A DNA stretch of 64,000 nucleotides from Bacteroidota bacterium (GCA_963169455.1 CAUJDW010000040.1:16886-80885), one strand, 5' to 3'. Positions 26,630-34,560 are shown, numbered from the stretch's first letter. The notes: a model not told the origin generated them from the letters alone. Numbers and translations: made by a program.

Positions 26630-26794
26630 GGAGAAATAGTTGGATTTAGGGAACGTTTTGCAAATACCTGGGCGGGGCAGGCGCCCGAATTTGCAGTTGC
26701 GGGATTTCAGGATTGCCGGGGTTCATTCCCGATGCTGAATTGCCGGGCCGGGAGTGTTTCTTTTTATATATTTACCGGAAAGAAGAACTGAACA

Positions 26795-27421
26795 ATGAAA
26801 AAACCGACGAATTACCTGGTAATTATGCTGGCAACCCTGCTGGTTGGTTGCGGCGTCCATCAAAGAAAGAGCGACGCAGGCTTTACCCCCCTTTTCAACG
26901 GCAAAAACCTGGATGGCTGGGTGATGCATGGGGAAGAACGCTGGTATGTCGAAAACGGCGAACTGATCTGTGAAAGCGGCCCCCGGGCGGAATACGGCTA
27001 TTTGTCCACTGCCGATTATTACGACAATTTCGAGCTGAGCCTCGAATTCAAACAGGAAGCAAATGGCAACAGCGGCGTTTTCTTCCGTTCCACCTTTGAA
27101 GGGACAAAGGTCAGCGGGTGGCAGGTGGAGGTGGCGCCTCCGGGAAGCAACTCCGGCGGGATATATGAATCCTACGGCCGCGGCTGGTTGATAAAACCCG
27201 ATCCGGAAAAGGACAAAGCCCTGAAAATGGGCGAGTGGAACACGATGAAAATAAGGGCCGAAGGCCCGCTTGTCACGACCTGGCTCAACGGGGTGGAGAT
27301 GGTGCGGATCGAAGACGCGAAGATCGGCGATGGGAAAGGGGCGATTGCGCTGCAGATCCATGACGGCGGGGGGATCAAGGTGCGGTGGCGGAATATCATG
27401 GTGAAGCCGCTGGGGAAATAA
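26795..27421 (+). CDS. DUF1080 (3-keto-disaccharide hydrolase-type) lipoprotein
   Basis: A 208-residue lipoprotein: MKKPTNYLVIMLATLLVGC has a lipobox ending in Cys19. The mature part is one concanavalin/laminin-G-like domain of the DUF1080 family: FTPLFNGKNLDGWVMHG at the start, GVFFRSTF and NGVEMVRIEDA later, WRNIMVKPLG at the end. DUF1080 proteins have been linked to hydrolysis of 3-keto-sugars; the oxidoreductase gene just downstream, of a family that can make 3-keto-sugars, fits that idea. Surface or periplasmic. The start is set by the signal peptide. A perfect palindrome follows the stop. Confidence 0.88.
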   Translation: MKKPTNYLVIMLATLLVGCGVHQRKSDAGFTPLFNGKNLDGWVMHGEERWYVENGELICESGPRAEYGYLSTADYYDNFELSLEFKQEANGNSGVFFRSTFEGTKVSGWQVEVAPPGSNSGGIYESYGRGWLIKPDPEKDKALKMGEWNTMKIRAEGPLVTTWLNGVEMVRIEDAKIGDGKGAIALQIHDGGGIKVRWRNIMVKPLGK

Positions 27422-27435
27422 GGGTTGGTTTTTAC

Positions 27436-27476
27436 ATTCAAACCTTCGAGGTTTTCAAAACCTCGAAGGTTTGAAT
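27436..27476. terminator. Perfect 20-bp palindrome with 1-nt loop
   Basis: ATTCAAACCTTCGAGGTTTT (27436-27455) is followed by one C and its exact complement (27457-27476), then CTTTTT. It sits 15 bp after the DUF1080 stop and 33 bp before the next start, so it may end the first transcript or stabilise its 3' end. From memory, closely similar CCTTCGAGGTTTT palindromes are dispersed in many Bacteroidota genomes. Confidence 0.8.
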
Positions 27477-27508
27477 CTTTTTCATTACCTAAAAGAATAT
27501 ATAATCAC

Positions 27509-28852
27509 ATGAAAAGAAGAGATTTTATAAAAAACGCAGCAGCATTATCATCGATCGCTATTTTGCCCTCCACCGCCTGGGCGTTGGGCAAAAGCGGCAG
27601 CCTCAGGACGGCGCATATCGGCGTTGGGGGAATGGGCATGGAAGACCTCCGGGCGATTGCATCGCACGAGTCCGTTGTCGTCACCGCTTTGTGCGATGTG
27701 GACGCCAACAACCTGGCCGTTGCGCACAAGATGTTTCCCGATGCGAAGATATACCGGGATTACAGGAAGCTCTTTGAGGAGATGGGCGCTGATATCGATG
27801 CCGTGGTCGTATCGACTCCCGACCACACCCACGCGCCTGCGTCCATGATGGCCATGGAAATGGGCAAACCCGTGTATTGCCAGAAGCCCCTGACGCACCA
27901 TGTGGCCGAGGCCCGGGCCATGCGCAAGCTGGCGGAGGAGAAAAAGCTGGTCACCCAGATGGGCATTCAGGTGCATTCTTTTTATGATTACAAGCTGGCC
28001 ACTTTGCTGATCCGCTCGGGAATAATTGGCAAAGTCAAAACGGTCAGGGCATGGTCTCCCAAAAACTGGGGCTTCGACGGCCCGGCGCCGCAGGGAGAAG
28101 ACCCCGTTCCCGCCCATCTGGACTGGAACCTCTGGCTGGGCACTTCGCCCCAAAGGCCCTACAAGGAGAACTATTACCACCCCGGCAACTGGCGCAAAGT
28201 GCTGGATTACGGCTGCGGCACCCTGGGCGACATGGGCGTGCACATTTTTGACACTCCCTACAACGCCCTGGAACTGGATGTGCCCAAAACGATCAAGAAC
28301 CAGTGCAGAAAGCCCACCGGCTTCGGCTTCCCCGAACACAATATCGTCACCTACACCTTCCCGGGCACCAGATACACGGCAAAAACCCTGAAGTGGGTGT
28401 GGTACGACGGCCCGGGCGCGCCGGAAATTCACAAGGAACTGAGGCTGCCCGACAACGAAAAGCTCCCGGAGCAGGGCGCCATGTTCATCGGCGAAAAAGG
28501 CCGGCTGCTCCTGCCGCACTTCATGGAACTGCCCCGCCTGATCGTGGATGGCAAATACCGGAACATGGATGCGGAAATCGCCGGCATCGGGAAAGCTGAA
28601 AACCTCGGCGCACCCATCCGCAACTACGACTCTGAAGGCAAAAAGCACTACCATCAGTTCGTGGACGCCTGCCTGGGCAAGGATAGCTGCAGCGCGCCTT
28701 TCTCCTATGCAGCGCGGCTCACGGAAACCATCCTGCTGGGCGTCATCGCCGGCCGTTTCCCGAACAAGACGCTGCACTGGAACAGCGCGAATGCCAGCTT
28801 TGCCGAGGAAGCGGCCAATGCGTTTCTGGATGCGGAGTACAGGAAGTTTTGA
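27509..28852 (+). CDS. Gfo/Idh/MocA-family oxidoreductase with Tat-type signal
   Basis: A 447-residue NAD(P)-dependent sugar dehydrogenase-like protein. MKRRDFIKNAAALSSIAIL is a twin-arginine signal, so it is exported folded with its cofactor. The Rossmann domain has AHIGVGGMGMEDL and later STPDHTHAPASM and KPVYCQKPLTHHVAEAR (the family EKP-like Lys motif, here QKP). The C-terminal domain carries GCGTLGDMGVHIFD and a typical NWRKVLDYG segment. Substrate unknown; with the DUF1080 lipoprotein before it, oxidation of a sugar at C3 is plausible. The ATG at 27509 was chosen because it starts the signal peptide. Followed by a strong terminator. Confidence 0.9.
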   Translation: MKRRDFIKNAAALSSIAILPSTAWALGKSGSLRTAHIGVGGMGMEDLRAIASHESVVVTALCDVDANNLAVAHKMFPDAKIYRDYRKLFEEMGADIDAVVVSTPDHTHAPASMMAMEMGKPVYCQKPLTHHVAEARAMRKLAEEKKLVTQMGIQVHSFYDYKLATLLIRSGIIGKVKTVRAWSPKNWGFDGPAPQGEDPVPAHLDWNLWLGTSPQRPYKENYYHPGNWRKVLDYGCGTLGDMGVHIFDTPYNALELDVPKTIKNQCRKPTGFGFPEHNIVTYTFPGTRYTAKTLKWVWYDGPGAPEIHKELRLPDNEKLPEQGAMFIGEKGRLLLPHFMELPRLIVDGKYRNMDAEIAGIGKAENLGAPIRNYDSEGKKHYHQFVDACLGKDSCSAPFSYAARLTETILLGVIAGRFPNKTLHWNSANASFAEEAANAFLDAEYRKF

Positions 28853-29239
28853 TGGAAAGCGGGTAGCTGTACTTCGCGGCCCGCAGGGCAGCCGCATTGG
28901 CCGGTGCCGACAGCACCTGCCGCCTGACGGCTCTAAGCCGTCAGGCGGCTTTACCTGGCCGGGCGGAATTCTTTTTTCTCAACGAGGAGCGCATGCTTTG
29001 CAACCTGCTGCTGCACGGCTACAGCGTGCAGAACCTTATGCAGGTGGTGGCCGGCGTTTCGCGCGCTTGCCGGGGAGGAGTGATGGCACTTTTTCTCTTT
29101 GGAGACATTCAAAGCTATGAACAGGAGGAGGGCCAGCCATAATAGCAAGAAGGCTTCCTTGCCTTGGATTGTCGTGGTAATTGGCAGGAAAAGAACTAAA
29201 AGTGCTATTTTAGCATTGCATAAGGAAACACTTAAAGGC
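28853..29239. other. 387-bp intergenic stretch after the oxidoreductase
   Basis: It holds the terminator described at 28919-28952 and then about 290 bp in which I see no supported gene. A short open frame (28897-29142) runs through the terminator stem and resembles nothing I recognise. A weak TATTTTAG sequence near 29202 might be the promoter of the DUF433 gene. Confidence 0.6.
28919..28952 (+). terminator. Rho-independent terminator
   Basis: GCCGCCTGACGGCT (28919-28932), loop CTA, AGCCGTCAGGCGGC (28936-28949), then TTT. A perfect 14-bp stem 67 bp after the oxidoreductase stop. Confidence 0.85.
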
Positions 29240-29482
29240 ATGATAAACTGGAAAGACCATATCCATTCGAATGAAGAGGTTTTGCTCGGCAAGCCGGTGA
29301 TCAAGGGGACCAGGATATCGGTGGAGTTCATCCTGGAGCGCCTGGCCAATGGCTGGACCGAACAGGAACTGCTGGAGAATTATCCAAGGCTGACCCGGGA
29401 TGCCTTGAAAGCGGTGTTTTCCTATACCTACGAATGTATGAAGGACGGCATGCTTTATATCCCCAAAGTGAGTAGAGCATAG
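29240..29482 (+). CDS. DUF433-family antitoxin
   Basis: An 80-residue protein matching the DUF433 fold: LLGKPVIKGTRISVEFILE is the family core, followed by WTEQELLENYPRLTRDAL, a helix-turn-helix that binds DNA. DUF433 proteins are antitoxins that partner DUF5615 (PIN-like) toxins. The toxin reading frame begins 3 bp after this stop but is decayed. The start at 29240 (MINWKDHIHSNEEVL) is the family N-terminus; the open frame further upstream has no homology. If the toxin is dead, this antitoxin is a leftover, or protects against another copy. Confidence 0.85.
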   Translation: MINWKDHIHSNEEVLLGKPVIKGTRISVEFILERLANGWTEQELLENYPRLTRDALKAVFSYTYECMKDGMLYIPKVSRA

Positions 29483-29485
29483 CCT

Positions 29486-29746
29486 ATGAAATTATTGGCC
29501 AATGAGAACTTCCCTTTGAAAAGCTTTGGGGCCCTCAAAGAAAAAGGTTACGATATCAAACATATTGGGTTTGGCCGCAGGTGTGAGCGGCCTGAGCGTA
29601 AGTATGAGCATCTTAGGCCTGCCAACTGCTTACTGTTTACTGGAAACCCTGTCCGTTCCTATGAACTGGGATGGCAGGGCCGGGCCGGGGCTGTGAGCTG
29701 GGTTTTCCAGAATTTCGGGAGGAAATTAACCGTTGTAGTCAGCTAA
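29486..29746 (+). pseudogene. Remnant of a DUF5615 PIN-like toxin gene
   Basis: The first 28 residues (MKLLANENFPLKSFGALKEK then GYDIKHIG) match the start of DUF5615 toxins, including the Asn/Glu of the first acidic site. After that the sequence (RRCERPERKYEHLRPAN...) no longer resembles the family and the usual DPSISDEEV and LTFDxDFG motifs are missing. The last residues, NFGRKLTVV, may be the original C-terminal strand. So most of the nuclease core has been lost or replaced. It follows the DUF433 antitoxin with the usual short spacing. Confidence 0.75.
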
Positions 29747-29809
29747 TTTTCCCAATTTCCCATAAATTATCTATTTTTCCTATCTGATTTTCAGCACGCG
29801 AAAACTGCT

Positions 29810-31942
29810 ATGGCAAAGGAACCCCAAAAAGGCATCGATTTCAGAGCCGCAGGGCGCAAGACGCCAAAGGGGCTGAATTACCTTCTGGCCGTTGCCATCA
29901 ATGAATACGAACACCACAACAAACTTTCCAATTGCGTCCGCGATGCTGAGCAACTCGTAAAGGTGCTGCATGGCAGGTATGGCTTCCGCCCGGATGAAAC
30001 CACCACCTTATTTGACAAAGACGCCACAGCCGCTAACCTGTACAAAAACCTGGTGGAGCTGAGCAAAAAGGTAACACCACAGGATAATGTCATCATTTAC
30101 TTCTCGGGCCACGGTTTTTTCGACCGCTCCGACCATACCGGCCACCTTGTTACGGTTGAGGCTTCAGAAGGTGCTGTCTGGCAATATTTCTCCAACGCCA
30201 ACCTGGTCAACCGCATCCGGGCCATTAACAGCTTCCACACTTTCCTTATCGTAGATAGCTGCTTTTCCGGCTCTTTATTTGCAAGCAAGGAAGTAAGCGC
30301 TACCCCCTTTGCCGAAAAGGTGGAGGGCCTGCCTTCTCGCTGGGCGCTGGCCGCCGGGCAGATCGAGACGGTGGAGGATGGGTTGCATGGGGACCATAGC
30401 CCTTTTGCTAAGGCGCTGCTGGCTTTCCTGGAAAAGAACAGCAGCCCCCTGGTGCCGGCTTCTGAGCTCATCCAGCATGTTAAGCGTGTAACTCCGCACA
30501 ATGCCAGGCAAACGCCAGTTGGCGGGGTGCTGTTCAAGACCGGGGATGTGGGCGGGGAGTTTGTGTTTCACCTGAAGCAGGATGAGGTGGCTGCCTGGGC
30601 GGAGGCGAAGGCTGCGAATACTCTGGCTGGCTACCGGCAATTTTTGGAGGCTTTCCCCGAGAGTAACTATGTGCAGGAAGCGAGGAAACAAATTGCCGGG
30701 CTGGAAGAGGAAGCAGCCTGGAACCGTGCCAAAACCATAAACACCCTGGCTGCCTACGACGACTACCTCGACGCCTACCCTCAGGGGCGTTATGCCGAAG
30801 AAGCTGAAGAGCGCATGGAGGCGCTGGATGAGGAAAAAGCCTGGAGGCAGGCGGTTGCCCGGGCTTCATTGGTTGGTTTTCGGAAATACCTGCGCGCTTA
30901 TCCGGCAGGTAAATATTCTGGGGAGGCCAGGGAGAGGATACAGGAGTTAAAAGTAGCGCCTGATCCGGAACCTGAGCCAACTATAACAAAAAAGGCGGAG
31001 GAGCCCCCGCCAAAACCAACGCCTCCGCCCAGGGAAAAGCCGGCAGAAAAGAAGCAGCACATTTCCCTGAAGGATATGGTTTTCATAGAGGGTGGTTCTT
31101 TTGAGATGGGGGATTTATTCGGTGATGGAGAGGAGGATGAAAAGCCGGTTCATACCGTGAAATTAAGTGACTTCTATCTGTGCCGGTTTCAGGTTACGGT
31201 TGAAGAATTCAGCCGCTTTGTGGAGGCTACGGGCTACAAGACGGATGCCGAAAAAGGGGATGGTAGCTATTTCTGGGAAGGTCAGAAATGGATAAAGAAA
31301 GCCGGCATCAACTGGCGGCATGATGCTGCGGGTAAGCTGCGCTCGGCTGGCGAATACAACCACCCGGTGGTCCACGTCAGTTGGAATGACGCCATTGCCT
31401 ATTGTAACTGGTTGAGCGAACAGCATGGCTATGAGAAAGTGTATTCTGTCAATGGCGGTACTGTTACTGCCAATTGGAACGCCAACGGCTACCGGCTGCC
31501 GACTGAGGCGGAATGGGAATATGCAGCGCGTAGCAGGGGAAAGAAATACAAATACGCCTGGGGCAACAGTAGTACTCCCCATGCTAATATTGCCGATGAA
31601 AGCGCTAAAAAGCAGTTTCCCGATTGGACCATTTGGGAAGGCTATGATGATGGATATGTTTATACCTCACCAGTTGGAAAGTTTGAACAGGGAGATTTGG
31701 GGTTATCGGATATGATAGGCAACGTCTGGGAATGGTGTTGGGATTGGTACGATAAAAACTACTACGAGCAAAGCAAGAACAGCCGGGACCCCAAAGGCCC
31801 GGACAGCGGCTCCCCCCGGGTTCTTCGTGGCGGTTCGTGGTACTTCGTACCCGCCAACGCCCGTTGCGCCCTTCGCGACTTCAGCGTCCCGGGCGTCCGG
31901 AGCAGCGACCGCGGTTTTCGTCTTGCCAGGGCGGGTCGTTAG
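29810..31942 (+). CDS. DGR target 1: caspase-like protease fused to a variable FGE/C-type-lectin-like domain
   Basis: A 710-residue protein without signal peptide. Residues about 20-250 are a caspase/metacaspase fold with the His in YFSGHGFF (His101) and the Cys in LIVDSCFSGS (Cys151). Residues about 262-382 are three 40-residue helical repeats (EAFPESNYVQEAR, DAYPQGRYAEEAE, RAYPAGKYSGEAR). A Pro/Lys/Glu linker leads to an FGE-sulfatase-type domain (421-710) with MVFIEGGSFEMGD, GYRLPTEAEWEYAAR and GNVWEWCWDW. The last 45 residues hold VR1; the two catalytic cysteines of true formylglycine-generating enzymes are absent, so this is a ligand-binding C-type lectin fold. Inference: a diversified sensor that triggers proteolysis. 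Confidence 0.93.
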   Translation: MAKEPQKGIDFRAAGRKTPKGLNYLLAVAINEYEHHNKLSNCVRDAEQLVKVLHGRYGFRPDETTTLFDKDATAANLYKNLVELSKKVTPQDNVIIYFSGHGFFDRSDHTGHLVTVEASEGAVWQYFSNANLVNRIRAINSFHTFLIVDSCFSGSLFASKEVSATPFAEKVEGLPSRWALAAGQIETVEDGLHGDHSPFAKALLAFLEKNSSPLVPASELIQHVKRVTPHNARQTPVGGVLFKTGDVGGEFVFHLKQDEVAAWAEAKAANTLAGYRQFLEAFPESNYVQEARKQIAGLEEEAAWNRAKTINTLAAYDDYLDAYPQGRYAEEAEERMEALDEEKAWRQAVARASLVGFRKYLRAYPAGKYSGEARERIQELKVAPDPEPEPTITKKAEEPPPKPTPPPREKPAEKKQHISLKDMVFIEGGSFEMGDLFGDGEEDEKPVHTVKLSDFYLCRFQVTVEEFSRFVEATGYKTDAEKGDGSYFWEGQKWIKKAGINWRHDAAGKLRSAGEYNHPVVHVSWNDAIAYCNWLSEQHGYEKVYSVNGGTVTANWNANGYRLPTEAEWEYAARSRGKKYKYAWGNSSTPHANIADESAKKQFPDWTIWEGYDDGYVYTSPVGKFEQGDLGLSDMIGNVWEWCWDWYDKNYYEQSKNSRDPKGPDSGSPRVLRGGSWYFVPANARCALRDFSVPGVRSSDRGFRLARAGR
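31807..31928 (+). repeat. DGR variable repeat 1 (VR1)
   Basis: A 122-bp segment in the 3' end of target 1, aligned without gaps to TR 34182-34303. It differs at 23 TR adenines and one TR thymine (34242 T, here 31867 C, silent in a Cys codon). The homology upstream begins about two bases earlier (31805). It encodes residues 666-706. The invariant 3' end, CGGTTTTCGTCTTGCC, would serve as the initiation-of-mutagenic-homing end, followed here by AGGGCGGGTC where TR has AATACAG. Confidence 0.95.
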
Positions 31943-31985
31943 TTTCTGACTTTTTTACCTTTTTACTAAGGAATCTGAGCACGGC

Positions 31986-32022
31986 ATGCCTCGCTTTTCC
32001 CAGAGAAGTGCGAGGCATTTTT
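31986..32022 (+). terminator. Terminator-type hairpin after VR1
   Basis: ATGCCTCGC (31986-31994) pairs with GCGAGGCAT (32010-32018), followed by T5. It lies 58 bp after the VR1 end. Hairpins just downstream of the VR are known from other DGRs to aid retrohoming; here the T run also suggests transcription termination of target 1. Confidence 0.7.
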
Positions 32023-32036
32023 CTGTGGGCAGCGGA

Positions 32037-32099
32037 GCTTCCGGCTGGCCCCGCCCGGAAGCGCGTGCGCAGCCGCGCCGGGCGGGGCCAGTTGGAAGC
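32037..32099 (+). other. Long GC-rich stem-loop after VR1
   Basis: Arms 32037-32058 and 32078-32099 pair over 22 positions with two mismatches; the inner 14 bp (CTGGCCCCGCCCGG with its complement) are perfect. The loop is 19 nt. The equivalent stem after VR2 keeps pairing with different bases, see 37554-37614. Confidence 0.75.
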
Positions 32100-32302
32100 G
32101 AAGCGGTGGGCGGCCAGGGGAAAACGGATGCTCCTGAAAGCGCCCCCTGGGCCTGCGAAAAAATCCAGAGACAAGGCCCGTTTTTTACCATATATAGCCG
32201 AATCTTTTGCCATGAAATCCCGTAAAAGAGGGCATATATGGCCGGAGAAATAATTTCTGTGTAAAAGCCTGGCGCATATATACGGATTCTATGTGCTGAA
32301 CC

Positions 32303-32800
32303 ATGCAACTCAGGATATTCACCCTGCCTTTTGACGAGGAAACCGAGGGTTTCCCGGACGAGATCATTACGGAATTCTGCCTCAATAAAAAGGTGCTGGG
32401 CATGGAGGCACATTTCTTCCTGCGGGAGGGCAAGCCCTACTGGTCGGTGGCGGTGCATTACGAACTGGTGCTGCCAGAAACAGACAAGCTGCGGGAACTG
32501 GACGATAGCCAGAAACTGCTGTTCCAGCGGCTGAAGGAATGGCGCAAGGAAACGGCTGCCAAAGAAGGGCTGCCGGCTTACCTGCTTGCCACCAATGCGC
32601 AGTTGATCCAGATGATCCGCCTGCAATGCCGCACGCTGGAAAGCTTTAAGAACGTGAAAGGTTTTGGCAAGCAACGGGTGCAGAAATACGGCAAGCGCAT
32701 CAATGAGCTGGTTAAAGGCTTTTATGAAGCGGAGGCGGCTAAACAGGCGGAGCGGCCGGAGGAACCGGCGGAGGACAAAAAAGAGGATATGCCCTATTAA
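32303..32800 (+). CDS. HRDC-domain DGR accessory protein
   Basis: A 165-residue protein. The N-terminal half (MQLRIFTLPFDEETEGFPDE, then VAVHYELV) is of unknown fold. Residues about 80-145 form an HRDC domain, the nucleic-acid-binding helical bundle of RecQ and RNase D: QRLKEWRKETAAKEGLPAYL, LATNAQLIQM and FKNVKGFGKQRVQKYG. The tail is charged. HRDC proteins have been noted as accessory genes of some DGRs. It stands 12 bp before avd in one operon with the reverse transcriptase. Its role, perhaps binding TR RNA or cDNA, is inferred. Confidence 0.85.
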   Translation: MQLRIFTLPFDEETEGFPDEIITEFCLNKKVLGMEAHFFLREGKPYWSVAVHYELVLPETDKLRELDDSQKLLFQRLKEWRKETAAKEGLPAYLLATNAQLIQMIRLQCRTLESFKNVKGFGKQRVQKYGKRINELVKGFYEAEAAKQAERPEEPAEDKKEDMPY

Positions 32801-32811
32801 ATACTCAGGCG

Positions 32812-33159
32812 ATGGCAAAGGTTACGGATTATCCCCTGTACGAGCACTGGTACCGCACGCTGAACTGGATCCTGGACCGCTGCGACCGGATGCCTAAACA
32901 CACCCGCTTTACGGTGAGCGGGCGCATCGCGCAATTGAGCATCGAGGTGGCGGAGTGGATCACGGAAGCCATCTACACCCGCGACCGGCGGGAGTTGCTT
33001 CGGGCGGTGAACAGGAACCTGGAAAAGCTGAGGCTCTATTTCCGGCTCTGCAAAGACCGGCAGTACCTGAGCCCGGGCCAGTACGAATACATCAGCCGGG
33101 AGGTCAACCAGGCGGGGGTGATGTGCGGCGGATGGTTAAAGGCTTCCGGCGATGCATAG
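32812..33159 (+). CDS. avd: Avd-type DGR accessory protein (four-helix bundle)
   Basis: A 115-residue, strongly basic, all-helical protein of the Avd/S23-IVP type: YEHWYRTLNWILDRCDRMPK, GRIAQLSIEVAEWITEAIY, LRAVNRNLEKLRLYFRLC and QYEYISREVNQAGVMCGGWL are its four helices. In the Bordetella phage DGR, Avd forms a pentamer that binds the reverse transcriptase and TR RNA and is needed for cDNA synthesis. It ends 8 bp inside the reverse transcriptase gene, in a different frame, implying translational coupling. Confidence 0.93.
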   Translation: MAKVTDYPLYEHWYRTLNWILDRCDRMPKHTRFTVSGRIAQLSIEVAEWITEAIYTRDRRELLRAVNRNLEKLRLYFRLCKDRQYLSPGQYEYISREVNQAGVMCGGWLKASGDA

Positions 33160-34159
33160 GTACGGCGGGCTATTTGACGAGTTCACTTCTTTCCGGAACC
33201 TGCTGTCGGCTTACCGCAAGGCGCAGCGGGGGACGCGCCGCAACCAGGAAACAGCGGCCTTCTTTTTTTACCTGGAACAGGAGTTGTTCCGCCTGCAGGA
33301 CGATTTGCGGGCGCTGCGCTACGAGCCGCAACCATATCACTACTTCAAGATATACGACCCCAAAGAGCGCACCATTTCGGTGGCGCCTTTTCGCGACCGG
33401 GTGGCGCACCACGCCCTGGTCAACATCCTTGAGCCAGTTTACGAGCGGTGTTTTATCTATGATTCCTACGCCACCCGCAAAGGCAAAGGCACGCATAAGG
33501 CTATTGAGCAGGCGCAGCGCTATCTGCGGGCGGAGGGCTGGTTCTTCAAAAGCGATATCGATAAGTATTTCGACAGTATCCGTCACAGCAAGTTGCTCGA
33601 GCTCATCCAGCGGAAAATCAAAGACACCCTCCTGCTGGACATCACCGAGCGGATCATCCGAAACGGCGGCGTGGACGGCGTAGGGCTGCCCATCGGCAAC
33701 CTCACCAGCCAGTTTTTTGCCAACGTTTACCTCAATGGCTTCGACCATTTTGTAAAGGAGGAACTCCGGGTGCGGCGCTATATCCGGTACATGGATGATG
33801 TCGTGGAATTTTCAGCGGGCAAAGAACCACTGAAGGTCCACCGCAGGGCTATCGAAGCCTACCTGCATGAGGAGCTGGGCCTGCGGTTGAAACTCAAAGC
33901 CACCTTCATCAACTCCGCAGCCAATGGGCTGACGTTTCTTGGGCGGCGTATCTTCCCTCAATTGGTTCGCCATGCGGCGCCTAACCTGCGGCGCATGTCC
34001 CGCCGCATGGCGCAGCGGAAGGCGGCGTTGCACGCCGGCGAGATATCCGAAGAAACTTTCCTGCAAAGCATGAACAGCTACTGGGCGGTTTTGCAGTACG
34101 GGGGGAATATGGGGCTGAGAAAACACTTACTGGAACGCGGGCCTCCGGCCCGCGATTAA
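33152..34159 (+). CDS. DGR reverse transcriptase
   Basis: A 335-residue group-II-intron-like reverse transcriptase with no thumb-linked extra domains, the size of DGR enzymes. The motifs in order are FRNLLSAYRKAQRG (RT0), YHYFKIYDPKERTISVAPFR (RT1/2), FKSDIDKYFDSI (RT3 with the first Asp), GLPIGNLTSQFFANVYLN (RT4, the DGR-type SQ version), YIRYMDDVV (RT5, catalytic YMDD) and FLGRRIFP (RT7). The SQ motif in RT4 is the marker of DGR enzymes, tied to adenine mutagenesis. The start overlaps avd by 8 bp. The stop lies 23 bp before TR. Confidence 0.97.
   Translation: MHRYGGLFDEFTSFRNLLSAYRKAQRGTRRNQETAAFFFYLEQELFRLQDDLRALRYEPQPYHYFKIYDPKERTISVAPFRDRVAHHALVNILEPVYERCFIYDSYATRKGKGTHKAIEQAQRYLRAEGWFFKSDIDKYFDSIRHSKLLELIQRKIKDTLLLDITERIIRNGGVDGVGLPIGNLTSQFFANVYLNGFDHFVKEELRVRRYIRYMDDVVEFSAGKEPLKVHRRAIEAYLHEELGLRLKLKATFINSAANGLTFLGRRIFPQLVRHAAPNLRRMSRRMAQRKAALHAGEISEETFLQSMNSYWAVLQYGGNMGLRKHLLERGPPARD
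34136..34154 (+). other. Perfect hairpin at the end of the reverse transcriptase gene
   Basis: CGCGGGCC, loop TCC, GGCCCGCG, inside the last codons of the gene and 28 bp before TR. It could mark the 5' side of the TR RNA by slowing or processing the message. No T run follows, so it is not a standard terminator. Confidence 0.55.
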
Positions 34160-34181
34160 GATAAAGGGCAAGCGGTCTGAG

Positions 34182-34303
34182 CGGCTCCAACCGGGTTCTT
34201 CGTGGCGGTTCGTGGAACAACAAACCCGCCAACGCCCGTTGTGCCAATCGCAACAACAACAACCCGGACAACCGGAACAACAACAACGGTTTTCGTCTTG
34301 CCA
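34182..34303 (+). repeat. DGR template repeat (TR)
   Basis: A 122-bp non-coding template with 32 adenines between 34189 and 34286, most of them in AAC triplets. Read in the VR frame it gives Asn-rich sequence (NNK, RNNNN, RNNNN). Non-adenine positions are identical to VR2 throughout and to VR1 except one. The start of homology is 34180 with VR1 and 34182 with VR2. At the 3' end GCCAATACAG replaces the VR continuation GCCAGGGCGG, the usual IMH*/IMH difference that keeps TR itself from being a homing target. Confidence 0.96.
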
Positions 34304-34458
34304 ATACAGTCTCTTCTCCGGAATGCCGGCCTCTACGGATACCGGCAGCGTGAACGAACTGTCCAGCCGCTTGTCCTGCATGCTGCTTTGCGGCATCGAA
34401 TACCAGCCTGGCCCTTTCCACTTGGTAGCTTTGGCGAAGAGCGGAGAGGGCTTTTTTT
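34304..34458 (+). ncRNA. Probable 3' part of the TR RNA with terminator
   Basis: About 150 nt between TR and target gene 2 with no reading frame. It ends in GCCCTTTCC (34411-34419) pairing with GGAGAGGGC (34443-34451) with one G-T pair, followed by T7. In studied DGRs the RNA downstream of TR is a structured spacer bound by RT-Avd that primes cDNA synthesis; position and length fit that role. The terminator also separates TR from target gene 2. Confidence 0.65.
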
Positions 34459-34560
34459 GATTTATGCTGATAAATTCCGGGGAAAAAGCGGCTAATTTCC
34501 CCTCCAAAACCATTTTTTTCCGATATTCCCCAGGTATTTCAAGCCCAACTTCCAAACCAA

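Larger units (their letters stand above)
31929..32297 (+). repeat. Conserved flank downstream of VR1 (copy 1)
   Basis: About 370 bp of non-coding sequence from the end of VR1 to just before the HRDC gene. It is homologous to 37445-37772 downstream of VR2: both have the same stop-codon region, a terminator-like hairpin (here 31986-32018 plus T5), a larger stem (32037-32099), and three CATATATA-type motifs (32189, 32233, 32275). Between the two targets the coding regions are more diverged than this flank near the VR, so it was either duplicated with the target end or is maintained. Confidence 0.8.

Noticed and set aside
28897..29142. 81-residue open frame after the oxidoreductase gene
   Set aside because: It runs through the terminator stem, has no recognisable homology and no start signal.
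31060..31942. Catalytic formylglycine-generating enzyme in DGR target 1
   Set aside because: The fold motifs are there, but the two C-terminal active-site cysteines are missing and the region is the DGR variable repeat, so it is a binding domain.
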